64,000 bases of DNA, from assembly GCF_000147695.2 (NCBI RefSeq), contig NC_015958.1, positions 1,976,001 to 2,040,000 on the forward strand, read 5' to 3'. The DNA is from Thermoanaerobacter wiegelii Rt8.B1. GTDB taxonomy: Bacteria > Bacillota > Thermoanaerobacteria > Thermoanaerobacterales > Thermoanaerobacteraceae. Shown here piece after piece: positions 30,106 to 38,801 of the stretch. The position numbers were made by a program, and so were the translations under genes. The notes beneath the pieces were generated by a model. That model was not told where the DNA came from, made no database searches, and worked only from the letters and a program-made list of their open reading frames with translations. Every line of letters begins with the position of its first letter. The first letter of the stretch is position 1.

Positions 30106-31500
30106 TCATTTATCAAATTTTTCAATCAAAAAAACATTGCTGTTGTTCTTTGCAAAATTTATCACATCATCTGTAAAACCGCTTTTCGAAAATAATATAT
30201 AATACTTATTTTGATAATTAAACAAAGCACTTTTTTCTATTAAACCCTTTAGAACACCCATGTCTACCTTCCTGTTCTGCCATTTACATTCGCCAAACAT
30301 TATGTTATTTTTATCAAGTGCCACTATGTCAATTTCTTCTTCACGTTTTTTATAAGGATTGTTTCCCCACCACTTCCCTATCTTTTCAAAAATGAAAGGT
30401 AATTTCTTGTTTTTGTTTAAAATCTTAAGATAGTCTATGCATATTTCCTCATAAACTTCACCAATAAATTCATTCATGAAGGGTTTAATCTTGTTTTCCA
30501 GAACTTCATCAATCAACCCCTGCTCAATTAAAGCTTTGTTAGTGAAGACAAATCTATACCAGAACCTGAAAAAATTATCTTTAATTTTATAAATACTTTT
30601 TCTGCTTTTATCTTTCAATTCAACAGGAGTAATTTTTTCAAGAATTTTTAAGTCTATTAGCGTAGAAATATACTTCGAGCATTTATCAGTATCAACTCCT
30701 ACTTTTGTAGATATTTCGTTTAATTTACTGCTTCCACTTGCTATTGCCTCTATTATTGAGTTATATAATGAAGGTTCTCTTACCTCCTGTCTTAATAGTA
30801 ATTTAGGCTCTTCGTAAAGATAAGATGCTTTATCCAGTATCTTTGTTTTAATATTTTCGTATACGTCCTTTGTACTGTCAAAGTTATTTAAATATTGAGG
30901 AATCCCTCCTAAAACTCCATAGGCTATGACTTGGTTTTCAAAATCATAGTTAGGGAAAAACTTTCTGCTTTCAAAAAAATTGAAAGGTTCCACTATTAAC
31001 TGAGCAGTTCTTCTCCCATATAAAGGGCTTTTATAACTTAAAATCTCTTTTTCAATAAAACTTACAGAAGAACCACAGATAATCAAAAAAAGTTTAGTGT
31101 CTTTTAAATGATGATCTATTAAATTTTGTAAAAGTGATGGAATACTTTTGTTTGAATTGACTATATATGGGAATTCATCAATTACAACAACTAATCGTTT
31201 GTCTTTCGCCTGCTGTGCTAAAAAGAGAAACGCTTTTTCCCATGATTCAAACCTACTTACTAATCCACCCAGTCCAAAATATGATAGTATCTTATCTGAA
31301 AAAGACTCAAGAGCAATTTTATCATTGTATTCTTCGGCAACAAAAAATATTGACGGTTTATCTTTGCAAAATTCGGTCAATAATGTAGTCTTTCCCACAC
31401 GTCTTCTCCCATACATTACTATAAAATGAAATTTATCTTCATTATACAGCCTGTTTAATGTTTCAAGTTCATATTCTCTACCAATAAACATTAAATTCAC
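30106..31500 (-). CDS. AAA-type ATPase with DUF234 (PD-(D/E)XK-like) C-terminus
   Basis: 464 residues. Walker A is YGRRRVGKTTLLTEF (about 30-44), Walker B RLVVVIDEFPYIV (about 110), and a sensor-type FLIICGSSVSFIEKE follows. The middle has a winged helix (about 250-300; IASGSSKLNEISTKVGVDTD, STLIDLKILEKITP). The C-terminal domain (DUF234) has REEEIDIVALDKNN and IMFGECKWQNRKVDMGVLKG: D and E-x-K of the restriction-endonuclease fold. This is the widespread archaeal/bacterial DEXX-box ATPase family of unknown physiological role, often linked to mobile DNA. It starts at the ATG at 31500; a perfect palindrome sits at its predicted transcription start. Confidence 0.85.
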   Translation of the reverse strand: MNLMFIGREYELETLNRLYNEDKFHFIVMYGRRRVGKTTLLTEFCKDKPSIFFVAEEYNDKIALESFSDKILSYFGLGGLVSRFESWEKAFLFLAQQAKDKRLVVVIDEFPYIVNSNKSIPSLLQNLIDHHLKDTKLFLIICGSSVSFIEKEILSYKSPLYGRRTAQLIVEPFNFFESRKFFPNYDFENQVIAYGVLGGIPQYLNNFDSTKDVYENIKTKILDKASYLYEEPKLLLRQEVREPSLYNSIIEAIASGSSKLNEISTKVGVDTDKCSKYISTLIDLKILEKITPVELKDKSRKSIYKIKDNFFRFWYRFVFTNKALIEQGLIDEVLENKIKPFMNEFIGEVYEEICIDYLKILNKNKKLPFIFEKIGKWWGNNPYKKREEEIDIVALDKNNIMFGECKWQNRKVDMGVLKGLIEKSALFNYQNKYYILFSKSGFTDDVINFAKNNSNVFLIEKFDK

Positions 31501-31518
31501 CTCATTGATTTATAAGGT

Positions 31519-31551
31519 ACTAACTCTAAAGTTACTAACTTTAGAGTTAGT
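31519..31551. promoter_or_regulatory. 33-bp perfect palindrome at the ATPase promoter
   Basis: The 16-base arm ACTAACTCTAAAGTTA (31519-31534) is exactly mirrored at 31536-31551 around a single C. On the minus strand, TATAAT (31560-31555) lies directly upstream, so the palindrome starts at the expected +1 and ends 18 bases before the ATG. This is the position of an operator, or of a hairpin at the 5' end of the mRNA. Confidence 0.7.
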
Positions 31552-31642
31552 AATATTATACCACAGTGCTGTATTTTCTTCCAGAGCCTTGCTAAAAAAT
31601 GGGTTAATACAGTTTAATGAGCAAGAAAATCAGCAAAATTAA

Positions 31643-31669
31643 AGGCAGGTATCAAAAAAACACCTGCCT
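31643..31669. terminator. Hairpin, possible terminator
   Basis: AGGCAGGT (31643-31650) pairs with ACCTGCCT (31662-31669); the loop is A-rich on the plus strand, giving T-rich on the minus strand. No clear T-run after the stem, so termination is uncertain. It lies in the 250-base gap between the ATPase promoter and the DinB remnant. Confidence 0.35.
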
Positions 31670-31810
31670 CAACTCTTGAAAAAGTCTAAACGAACAAATT
31701 CATAAATTGCCCTGCCGGCAGCAACATTGACCAGAGTAAAGAAGTATCTAGCATCCCAAATGAATTGTAAAATTTTGTATAATTATTAACCTGACGCTAC
31801 GACAGTTATA

Positions 31811-32560
31811 ATGCGTGAAAATTTTAAAGAAATTGTTTGGCCTCTAGAGATTTCAGCCATGATAGGCATTGGCAGGGCTACCACAGCAAAATTGCGAAGT
31901 TATGGAATAGACACTTTAGGAGAGCTTGCCAAGTCACCCCCATCTTTTTTAAAACACCTTTTAGGCATTAATGGGATTACTCTCTGGAAGTATGCCAATG
32001 GAATGGATGATTCAATAGTATATGATGCGGACTATAAGGCACCTGTGAAAAGTATTGGTCACGGAGTTACATGTACAGCCGATCTTGTAAATAATGAAGA
32101 AGTTAAAAATGTGTTTATGGAACTTTCTTTTAATGTATCTAAAAGACTTAAAGAAAATGGGCTTGAAGCCAACGGAGTACAAATAAGTGTCCGTGATGAA
32201 AAATTTTTTACAAAACAGTATCAAACCAAAACTCCTTATCCCATACAAAATTCTATTGAATTAGCCCAAATTGCCACTGAATTATTTATAAAAAGATATG
32301 ACTGGAAAACAAATGTACGTTCACTTGCAATCAGAGCAATAGATTTAACCAAAGCAGGGACAGGCTTTCAAATGAAATTGTTTTGTGATTATATTTCTCA
32401 CGACAAAAAAGAAAGACTAGATACAGCAATTCAAAAAATAAAAAATAAAAAATAAATATGGCAAAAAGAGTATTACCTTTGCTTCTCTCATGGGAAATAT
32501 TAAAATGCCTGAAGAAATAACCGAAGTTATAGCTTTGCCGGCAGGTGTTCATCTTTTATA
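31811..32560 (+). pseudogene. Y-family DNA polymerase (DinB/UvrX-like), N-terminal half missing
   Basis: The frame 31811-32455 starts at the thumb/helix-hairpin-helix region (EISAMIGIGRATTAKLRSYG, TLGELAKS) and continues through the little-finger domain (VKSIGHGVTCTADL, KRLKENGLEANGVQISVRD, VRSLAIRAIDL). After a frame break in the A-run at about 32435-32455 it ends YGKKSITFASLMGNIKMPEE, ALPAGVHLL, stop at about 32560. The catalytic palm and fingers, about 200 residues, are missing, so it is inactive. UvrX-type polymerases are common on prophages and plasmids; it lies next to a tRNA relic. Confidence 0.78.
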
Positions 32561-32634
32561 GTATTTTTGTTTTTAAAAAACAAACTACCGGCATAAAACA
32601 TATACTGGTCAATCATAATGTGTCCACATCTTAT

Positions 32635-32667
32635 AGGTCGCAGGTTCGATTCCTGTCAGGCGCACCA
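32635..32667 (+). other. tRNA 3'-end fragment with CCA (probable att site)
   Basis: AGGTC, then T-stem GCAGG (32640-32644), loop TTCGATT (32645-32651), T-stem CCTGT (32652-32656), acceptor strand CAGGCGC (32657-32663), A, and CCA (32665-32667). No matching 5' acceptor (GCGCCTG), D arm or anticodon arm precedes it, so this is not a functional tRNA gene. Such 3' fragments are left at the far end of elements that integrate into tRNA genes. If so, the element lies to the left, and the complete tRNA further left, outside the window. Confidence 0.75.
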
Positions 32668-32676
32668 TTTATTTTA

Positions 32677-33357
32677 TTAGTTTTTACAACATCTTCCGCC
32701 ATTGTTTAATTCATCTATAATTTCTAATAATTCTTCTCCTAAAGAACTTATAATAAAATCAGCTTCTGATAAGTCCTGATTTCCGGAATTAGGATTTTTA
32801 AAACCTATCACTTTCATCCCTGCTTTTTTAGCACCATAAACTCCATTATATGAATCCTCAATTACAACACACTCATGGGGTTTTACTTTTAATTTGTCTG
32901 CTGTATATAAAAATATATCTGGTGCTGGTTTGCTATTTTTTACATAGTCTCCAGATACAAGCACCTCAAAGCATTTATCAATTCCCAACTTTTTCACAAC
33001 TAATTCTATCACATCTATAGGAGAGGAAGAAGCAACAGCTAATTTATACTCTTTCTCAAAAAGCTTTTTTACCGTCTCTGTTATACCTTCTATAGGAATT
33101 ATTTCGCCTGTTTTCAAGACATGCTCTAAATACCTTTTTCTATCTACTTCTACAAGCTCTTCTACGCTTTGAGAAAGATTAAATCTTTCTTTAATTTTCC
33201 TCCACATGTAATAAGAAGAAGTCCCTACAAATGTCAAATGTTCGTCTTCACTTATCTCTACTCCTAAACTTTTGAATAATTCCTCTTCTAATTTAATGTG
33301 TATTGGCTCACTGTCAATAATTACACCGTCCATGTCAAAGATAATTGCTTTAATCAC
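32677..33357 (-). CDS. HAD-superfamily hydrolase (beta-phosphoglucomutase/phosphatase-like)
   Basis: 226 residues. HAD motif I IIFDMDGVIIDSEP with the nucleophile Asp at position 8 and acid at 10; motif II VASSSP (about 110); motif III KPAPDIFLYTADKL (Lys about 143); motif IV VVIEDSYNGVYGAKKAGM. The alpha-helical cap inserted after motif I and the DSEPIH sequence are typical of subfamily IA sugar-phosphate phosphatases and beta-phosphoglucomutases. The substrate is undetermined. C-terminus ends in NNGGRCCKN. Its stop is 10 bases from the tRNA fragment, so it is the first chromosomal gene on that side. Confidence 0.85.
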   Translation of the reverse strand: MIKAIIFDMDGVIIDSEPIHIKLEEELFKSLGVEISEDEHLTFVGTSSYYMWRKIKERFNLSQSVEELVEVDRKRYLEHVLKTGEIIPIEGITETVKKLFEKEYKLAVASSSPIDVIELVVKKLGIDKCFEVLVSGDYVKNSKPAPDIFLYTADKLKVKPHECVVIEDSYNGVYGAKKAGMKVIGFKNPNSGNQDLSEADFIISSLGEELLEIIDELNNGGRCCKN

Positions 33358-33439
33358 TTATATCAACCCCTTGCAAAGTTGTTAGTTATTTATCTCCAAA
33401 AGTTCTAACTCTTGTTTCATTCTTAAACTACCTCTTCAC

Positions 33440-33946
33440 TTATTTGAAAAGTTTTCTTGGTATATATCTTCCTATAGTCTCTATCATCTTTTCATTTGGC
33501 TCAAAAAACAAAACAGTTTTTATCCCTTTATCTTCAAAAACTGCAAAATATACATCAGGAGAAGACATAGAACTTACCGCTTCAATTCGATTTTTAATAG
33601 CTTTTATGTCTTCTGTGAACTTGTCAGTATTAACCCTTGCCATGATTTCAAAATCTCTACAATCAACGCTTATAACATGTTTCCTTCTTTTTTGGTCAAT
33701 TATTTTATCTACATCCAATTCACTGTTTGTAAGCGAATACTCAAACTCAATGTTTCTCGACCTTATTAAGTAATGCGCTAAATAGCCAAACAAAAACAAA
33801 AAGAAAATCAAGAAATTTCTAACTATTGGTATTAAAGGTATCACGCCAAACACAATAATTAATGCAGCTACTACAACACCAATACTAAATAGAGTATCCT
33901 TCGAAGTTTTTTGTTTTTTGACTAATTTTTCGATAAATACATCCAT
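33440..33946 (-). CDS. Small membrane protein of unknown function
   Basis: 168 residues, not recognised. After a basic N-terminus (MDVFIEKLVKKQKTSKDT) come two membrane helices (about 20-37 FSIGVVVAALIIVFGVIPL, about 42-60 IVRNFLIFFLFLFGYLAHYL), then a soluble alpha/beta domain of about 100 residues with KRRKHVISVDCRDFEIMARV and a charged C-terminus. The soluble part is probably cytoplasmic. GAGAGGTG-type ribosome site precedes the ATG. It stands between the HAD gene and the FtsA-like gene, all on the minus strand, but spacing of about 80-120 bases suggests separate transcripts. Confidence 0.65.
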   Translation of the reverse strand: MDVFIEKLVKKQKTSKDTLFSIGVVVAALIIVFGVIPLIPIVRNFLIFFLFLFGYLAHYLIRSRNIEFEYSLTNSELDVDKIIDQKRRKHVISVDCRDFEIMARVNTDKFTEDIKAIKNRIEAVSSMSSPDVYFAVFEDKGIKTVLFFEPNEKMIETIGRYIPRKLFK

Positions 33947-34019
33947 TCTCTTTTCACCTCTCCCTTAATTATATCAGCAATGTCAAAATTCCACAACTTT
34001 ATATATTTAAAAGCGAATA

Positions 34020-34055
34020 AAATTAAAGTCTCCACCCTTTTAAAAGCGGAGACTT
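34020..34055 (-). terminator. Terminator of the FtsA-like gene
   Basis: AAGTCTCC (34026-34033) pairs with GGAGACTT (34048-34055), inner bases CTTTT/AAAAG extend it; on the minus strand it is followed by TAATTTTATT. It starts 10 bases after the stop codon. Confidence 0.7.
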
Positions 34056-34064
34056 CACCTACTT

Positions 34065-35822
34065 TTATATTTCAATTTCAATATTATCTCCTGGCTTCAA
34101 TATATCTGTATAGGAGGCACGCCTTCCATTAAGTTTCATTTCTGGCACTTTGTTATTATCCAGTTTCAAATCTATAAAATTAAATACGTCTACAAACAGA
34201 TACTCTTCTTTCCCCTTTAACACTACTTCTTTCCCATTTACTGTTACAACAAAACTTGTTAAATCTTCTTTTATAACTATCTCATCCCCATTTTTTATAA
34301 CATAATTTTGGTCCACTTTTGAATCATTTACAAAAATTATTTTCCCTTTTTGCTGCTTTAGTAGTTCACCAGCAGTTATTGTAGCATCTTGCCCTTTTTG
34401 ACCTTTTATAATTGTTATTTCGTCTCCATCCTTTATAGGAGTTTTTAAATTTGCTAATGAATCATTTACATATATTTTGGGAGGTGTTCCTTCTTCACCT
34501 TTAACAACGATTTTTTGGCCGTTAAGATTGAAAACTAAGTCTTTGCCATTTTGTACAATTAAATTTTTAGAGTCATAGTTTATAGCAACTAAAGCATCAA
34601 TTACCGTGGGATTTTTTATGTTAAAAATCTTTATTGTTTCATTGTCAATAGAAACTTTTATAAAGTCCTTTCTCTTATTTATCATTGCAGAGTAAGCTAT
34701 TCCTATTGGAGTTATGCTTTCAGGGCCTTTTAACGTCTTCCCTTTGTAATCTAAAATTTCTACTGATTTTATACCTCGTACAGATACTCTATTTATAGGT
34801 AAATTCAATATAGATGCTATTTCTTCAGGCAAATTAGGAAGATTACTACTGCCACCGACTAAAAATACCGCAGAAGGGCTTTTACCATTATATTTTATAA
34901 TTTCGTTGCATATCTTTTGCGCCAAAACTTTAACTTGTGGCGCTATAATTTCCATTACTTCTTCTTTTGTTATTTTGTGCTCTATATTTAACACGTCTTT
35001 AAATTTGATTTCTTTTTTTGTGCTTTTTTTTATTTTCTCAGCAGTATTAAAATCGGTGAGGAAATGGGTAGCAATTGATTCCGTAATTTCATCACCGGCA
35101 TAAGGCACCATAGAATACGCTATTATGTTTCCTTCTTTTGATATAGCAATATCAGAAGTACCTGCTCCTATATCTACAAGAGCTATATTCAACATCCGAA
35201 TTTCAGGTGGAATTGCCACATTTATTGCTGCTATAGGCTCTAACGTGATATATGAAACTTCCAACCCAGCTTTTTTTACTGCAGCATAGAGCCCTTCTAC
35301 TACATCGTAAGGAAGAAAAGTAGCTAAAATTTCTACTGCTATTTCACGGCCTTTATGTCCTTTTAAATTGGTAATAGGAAAACTATTTAAGTAATAATTG
35401 GATACTGTATAACCGACGGTATGATATTTTGTAACCCCTGATTGAGAAACAATGGAATTTTGTGCAATCTCAAGAGCTTCCAACTCGAGATTGTCTATAT
35501 CTTCTACCGTTATTTCGTGCTCTTCATCAATATTTTTTTCCGCTCTCGCAGATTGAGTTTTTAAAGACCTTCCCGCCGCCGCAATACATACTTCTGTCAA
35601 TTTTATATTTAAAGAGTCTTCAAGCCTTCTCTTTATTTTTTCAACAACATTAGCAACTTTATCTATATCATGAACTTGCCCATCAAACATTGCCCTACTT
35701 TCATGTTCCATCTGTTCAACAGCAAGCACTTGGAATTTCCCATTATTTTCAATTCCAACTATCCCTACAACTACCCTTGTCCCAATGTCAAGAGCAAAAA
35801 TAATATCACGGTTATCCATCAT
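34065..35822 (-). CDS. FtsA-like actin-fold ATPase with C-terminal beta-grasp-like repeats
   Basis: 585 residues. The first 390 or so are FtsA/PilM-type actin fold: IIFALDIGTRVVVGIVGIEN (phosphate 1), VCIAAAGRSLKTQSARAE, NIALVDIGAGTSDIAISKEG (phosphate 2), SAVFLVGGSSNLPNLPEEIA (adenosine). The last 180 residues are unusual: three or four short strand-rich units with KIYVNDSLANLKTPIKDGDE, IFVNDSKVDQNYVIKNGDEI, FVVTVNGKEVVLKG, KLNGRRASYTDILKPGDNIE; each ends in a G-D-x-I turn as in ThiS/ubiquitin-like folds. The family is known in Clostridia as a second, longer FtsA-like protein distinct from divisome FtsA. No ftsZ is near. Ribosome site GGGGGTTAA precedes ATGATG. Confidence 0.8.
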   Translation of the reverse strand: MMDNRDIIFALDIGTRVVVGIVGIENNGKFQVLAVEQMEHESRAMFDGQVHDIDKVANVVEKIKRRLEDSLNIKLTEVCIAAAGRSLKTQSARAEKNIDEEHEITVEDIDNLELEALEIAQNSIVSQSGVTKYHTVGYTVSNYYLNSFPITNLKGHKGREIAVEILATFLPYDVVEGLYAAVKKAGLEVSYITLEPIAAINVAIPPEIRMLNIALVDIGAGTSDIAISKEGNIIAYSMVPYAGDEITESIATHFLTDFNTAEKIKKSTKKEIKFKDVLNIEHKITKEEVMEIIAPQVKVLAQKICNEIIKYNGKSPSAVFLVGGSSNLPNLPEEIASILNLPINRVSVRGIKSVEILDYKGKTLKGPESITPIGIAYSAMINKRKDFIKVSIDNETIKIFNIKNPTVIDALVAINYDSKNLIVQNGKDLVFNLNGQKIVVKGEEGTPPKIYVNDSLANLKTPIKDGDEITIIKGQKGQDATITAGELLKQQKGKIIFVNDSKVDQNYVIKNGDEIVIKEDLTSFVVTVNGKEVVLKGKEEYLFVDVFNFIDLKLDNNKVPEMKLNGRRASYTDILKPGDNIEIEI

Positions 35823-36021
35823 TTAACCCCCGAAATTATTACTTTATAATTTTATTATACAATTTTACATATTATTTCGGAAGGGCTTTTAATAAGTTTA
35901 ATGTAGATTAACATTTTTAGTGTTATAAAAATTTTGTAATAAAATTTAAAAATAATTCCCTTGCACAAAAAGTTTATTCACAGTAAAATATCTTCAAAAA
36001 ACGAATGGGGGAATACGGTTT

Positions 36022-37646
36022 ATGCGAAAAGTTGTAATCTTTTTTTAACTTTTATTTTTATTATATCTGTTATTTTATCAGGATGCAGTGGTAAATCAGC
36101 GCAAAGTACAGCAAATTCAACAAAAGAAAAACAAGTTCTAAGGTTAAATCTCGGTGAAGAGCCACCTCGCTTAGATCCTCAAACCTCAACAGATGGAGTT
36201 TCTTTTCAAGTGCTTAATGCAGTATTGGAAGGTTTAGTAAGGCTTGGCCCCGATGAAATACCACAGAAGGGTTCAGGTTTAGCTAAAGATTGGAAAATAT
36301 CTGAAGATGGTTTACATTACACTTTCTATTTAAAAGACAATATATATTGGAGCGATGGCAATCCCATAACAGCCTATGATTTTGAATATTCTTGGAAAAG
36401 GGCATTAGATCCTAAAACAGCATCGGATTATGCCTATATAATGTTTCCAATAAAAAATGCAGAAAAATATAATGCTGGTGAGGTCAGTGCTGATGAAGTA
36501 GGAGTAAAAGCATTAGACGACAAGACATTGCAAGTAGATTTAGAAGCTCCTACTCCTTATTTCTTAAGCTTAACGGCTTTTATAACATATCTGCCTTTAG
36601 AAAAATCCTTTGTAGAAAAAGTAGGAGATAAATTAGCCACAACTCCTGATACGCTTGTATACAGTGGTCCTTTTATATTAAAAGAATGGAATCATGAGCA
36701 AAATATTGTCCTGGTAAAAAATGATAAATACTGGGACAAAAACAATGTTAAATTAGATGAAATTTATATGGATATGGTTAAAGACATGAATACTATAGCC
36801 CAAAATTTTGATACAGGTCAATACGATGTAATAACTGTTACAGGTGATTATGTAGAAAAATATAAGGACAAACTTCAAATATATCCTAATGGTTTTACTT
36901 ACTTTTTAGCATTTAATACAAAAAATCCGGTGTTTAAAAATGCAAATATAAGAAAAGCCTTCGGATTATCCCTCGATAGAAAGCAATTAACAGAAAATAT
37001 TTTAAAAGATGGCTCTATACCTGCTTATGGATTTGTACCTTATGGCATTCCCGGGAAAAATGGTGAGTTCCGCAAAGAAGTTGGAGATTTATTCAAAGAA
37101 GATGTAGCACAGGCAAAAGAATTACTGGCTAAAGGAATGAAAGAATTAGGCATAACTACTTTGCCTAAAATAGTCCTGTTAGCTGATGATACAGATGTAG
37201 CTAAAAGAGAATCTCAAGCAATTCAAGAGTTTTGGAGAAAAAATCTAGGTGTAAATGTAGAACTGCAAAATGTTCCATTTAAGATAAGATTGCAAATGTA
37301 CTCACAAGGACAATTCGATGTAATATTGACAAGATGGGGAGCCGATTACAACGATCCAATGACTTTTATGGACCTGTGGGTCACTGAAACGAGTGGCGAG
37401 CCAAATCGGGTTTTTTACTCAAATCCTGAATATGATAGGTTAATTGCAGAAGCAAAAAGTACTAATAATAATGAAATAAGAATGGAAAACATGAAAAAAG
37501 CTGAAGAAATTCTGATGGAAGATATGCCAATTTCTCCACTGTTTTTCTCAGCTACTGCTTATGTACAGCAGGATTACGTAAAAGGAATTGTAAGGCATGC
37601 AGTTGGCGTGGATAATGATTGGAAATGGACATATATAGAAAAATAA
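36022..37646 (+). CDS. oppA: Oligopeptide ABC transporter substrate-binding lipoprotein (OppA-like), 5' frame break
   Basis: About 540 residues. Lipoprotein signal with lipobox VILSGCSG; mature part has LNLGEEPPRLDPQTSTDG, WKISEDGLHYTFYLKDNIYW, NPITAYDFEYSWKRALDP, the SBP family 5 signature region, and FDVILTRWGADYNDPMTFMD near the end. Binds peptides outside the cell. The main frame extends back to a TTG at 35961 with no ribosome site. A better start is ATG 36022 behind GGGGGAATACGG, giving MRKVVIFF, but it hits TAA; adding one T to the T7 run at 36050-36056 gives MRKVVIFFLTFIFIISVILS, a normal signal peptide. No permease or ATPase genes adjoin it. Confidence 0.85.
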
Positions 37647-37656
37647 GGTTTAAAAT

Positions 37657-37679
37657 TGGGAGGCTTATATTGCCTCCCA
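37657..37679. terminator. Convergent terminator between oppA and the activase gene
   Basis: TGGGAGGC (37657-37664) pairs with GCCTCCCA (37672-37679), loop TTATATT, followed by TTAATTAA. It sits between the stops of two converging genes. Confidence 0.75.
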
Positions 37680-37683
37680 TTAA

Positions 37684-38667
37684 TTAACTAGCTGTATTTG
37701 CATGGACTTTCTTGCTAGTGCTGTTAGACCATCTGCCGCACTTATCTCCCCATCTTGAAATTACCTCATCTCCTTGTATGAACTCTACGACTTCGCATCG
37801 ATTTGGGCAAGCAGTACACTCAAAACCTACCGCTCTATATTTAAAGTCACTTACTTCAAAGCCTTTAAAGGAAGTATATCCTTTTTCTTTTACTGCTTCT
37901 TTTGCCAATATTGCTGCCCCGATGGCTCCCATTACTCCGTAATGTTCAGGCACATATACTTTCATCCCTAATGCCTTTTCAAATGCTGCTTTTATTCCCT
38001 TATTAGCAGCAACACCGCCTTGAAACACTATTGGCTCTTTTATTTCTTTACCCTTCCCTACATTATTTAGATAATTTCTAACAAGGGCATCACACAAGCC
38101 ACTTATTATGTCAGCAAGAGCATATCCCATCTGCTGCTTATGAATCATGTCAGATTCCGCAAAAACACTACATCTACCCGCAATTCTGACGGGACTTTTA
38201 GATTGCAAAGCTATGTCTCCAAACTGTTCGATGGGAATATTTAGCCGGTATGCTTGCTGGTCAAGAAAAGAACCGGTACCTGCTGCACAGACTGTATTCA
38301 TTGCAAAATCTACTACTACCCCATCTCTTAAAATTATGATCTTTGAGTCCTGTCCTCCTATTTCAATTACCGTTCTGACATCCTTTATTACATTGGAAGC
38401 TGCCACAGCATGAGCAGTAATTTCATTTTTGACAATGTCTGCCCCTACCATTAAGCCAGTCAATTGCCTCGCACTCCCTGTGGTACCTACTCCTTTAATA
38501 ACCATATCTCCTATTTTATTTTTTATCTCACGAAGAGCATTTTGAACTGCTTTAATAGGTTGGCCCTGTGTCCTTATGTAAACAGAAGCTATTACTCTAT
38601 TATTCTCATCAATTACTGCAATATTAGTACTAACAGAACCTACGTCTATCCCCATGTAACCTTTCAT
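37684..38667 (-). CDS. 2-hydroxyacyl-CoA dehydratase activase-like ATPase (BadF/BadG family)
   Basis: About 328 residues. ASKHA-type ATPase: YMGIDVGSVSTNIAVIDE (phosphate 1), EIGGQDSKIIIL (phosphate 2), VCAAGTGSFLDQQAYRL and IAGRCSVFAESDM with the two Cys that hold the subunit-bridging 4Fe-4S cluster, and EPIVFQGGVAANKGIKAAFE (adenosine). Activases fire single electrons into 2-hydroxyacyl-CoA dehydratase or benzoyl-CoA-reductase type enzymes. The C-terminus carries an extra cysteine cluster, CTACPNRCEVV and WGDKCGRW, which resembles the junction region of the long activase-dehydratase fusion proteins, but no dehydratase part follows. Start ATG at 38667 behind AGGAGGT; an upstream ATG in frame lacks a site. 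Confidence 0.85.
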   Translation of the reverse strand: MKGYMGIDVGSVSTNIAVIDENNRVIASVYIRTQGQPIKAVQNALREIKNKIGDMVIKGVGTTGSARQLTGLMVGADIVKNEITAHAVAASNVIKDVRTVIEIGGQDSKIIILRDGVVVDFAMNTVCAAGTGSFLDQQAYRLNIPIEQFGDIALQSKSPVRIAGRCSVFAESDMIHKQQMGYALADIISGLCDALVRNYLNNVGKGKEIKEPIVFQGGVAANKGIKAAFEKALGMKVYVPEHYGVMGAIGAAILAKEAVKEKGYTSFKGFEVSDFKYRAVGFECTACPNRCEVVEFIQGDEVISRWGDKCGRWSNSTSKKVHANTAS

Positions 38668-38801
38668 ATCTAACCTCCTAAAATCGTTCATTTATTTTAC
38701 ATTTTTGCCTTCAAAATCATTTTTTATACTCTTTCAATTAACGAATAAATTGCATTAATAAGCAAAAACTACATTCAGAATAAAAGTGGGGGCGAGAAAT
38801 T

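Noticed and set aside
32590-32667. Complete functional tRNA gene
   Set aside because: Only the T-arm and 3' acceptor strand are present; the preceding bases do not form a D arm, anticodon arm or 5' acceptor strand.
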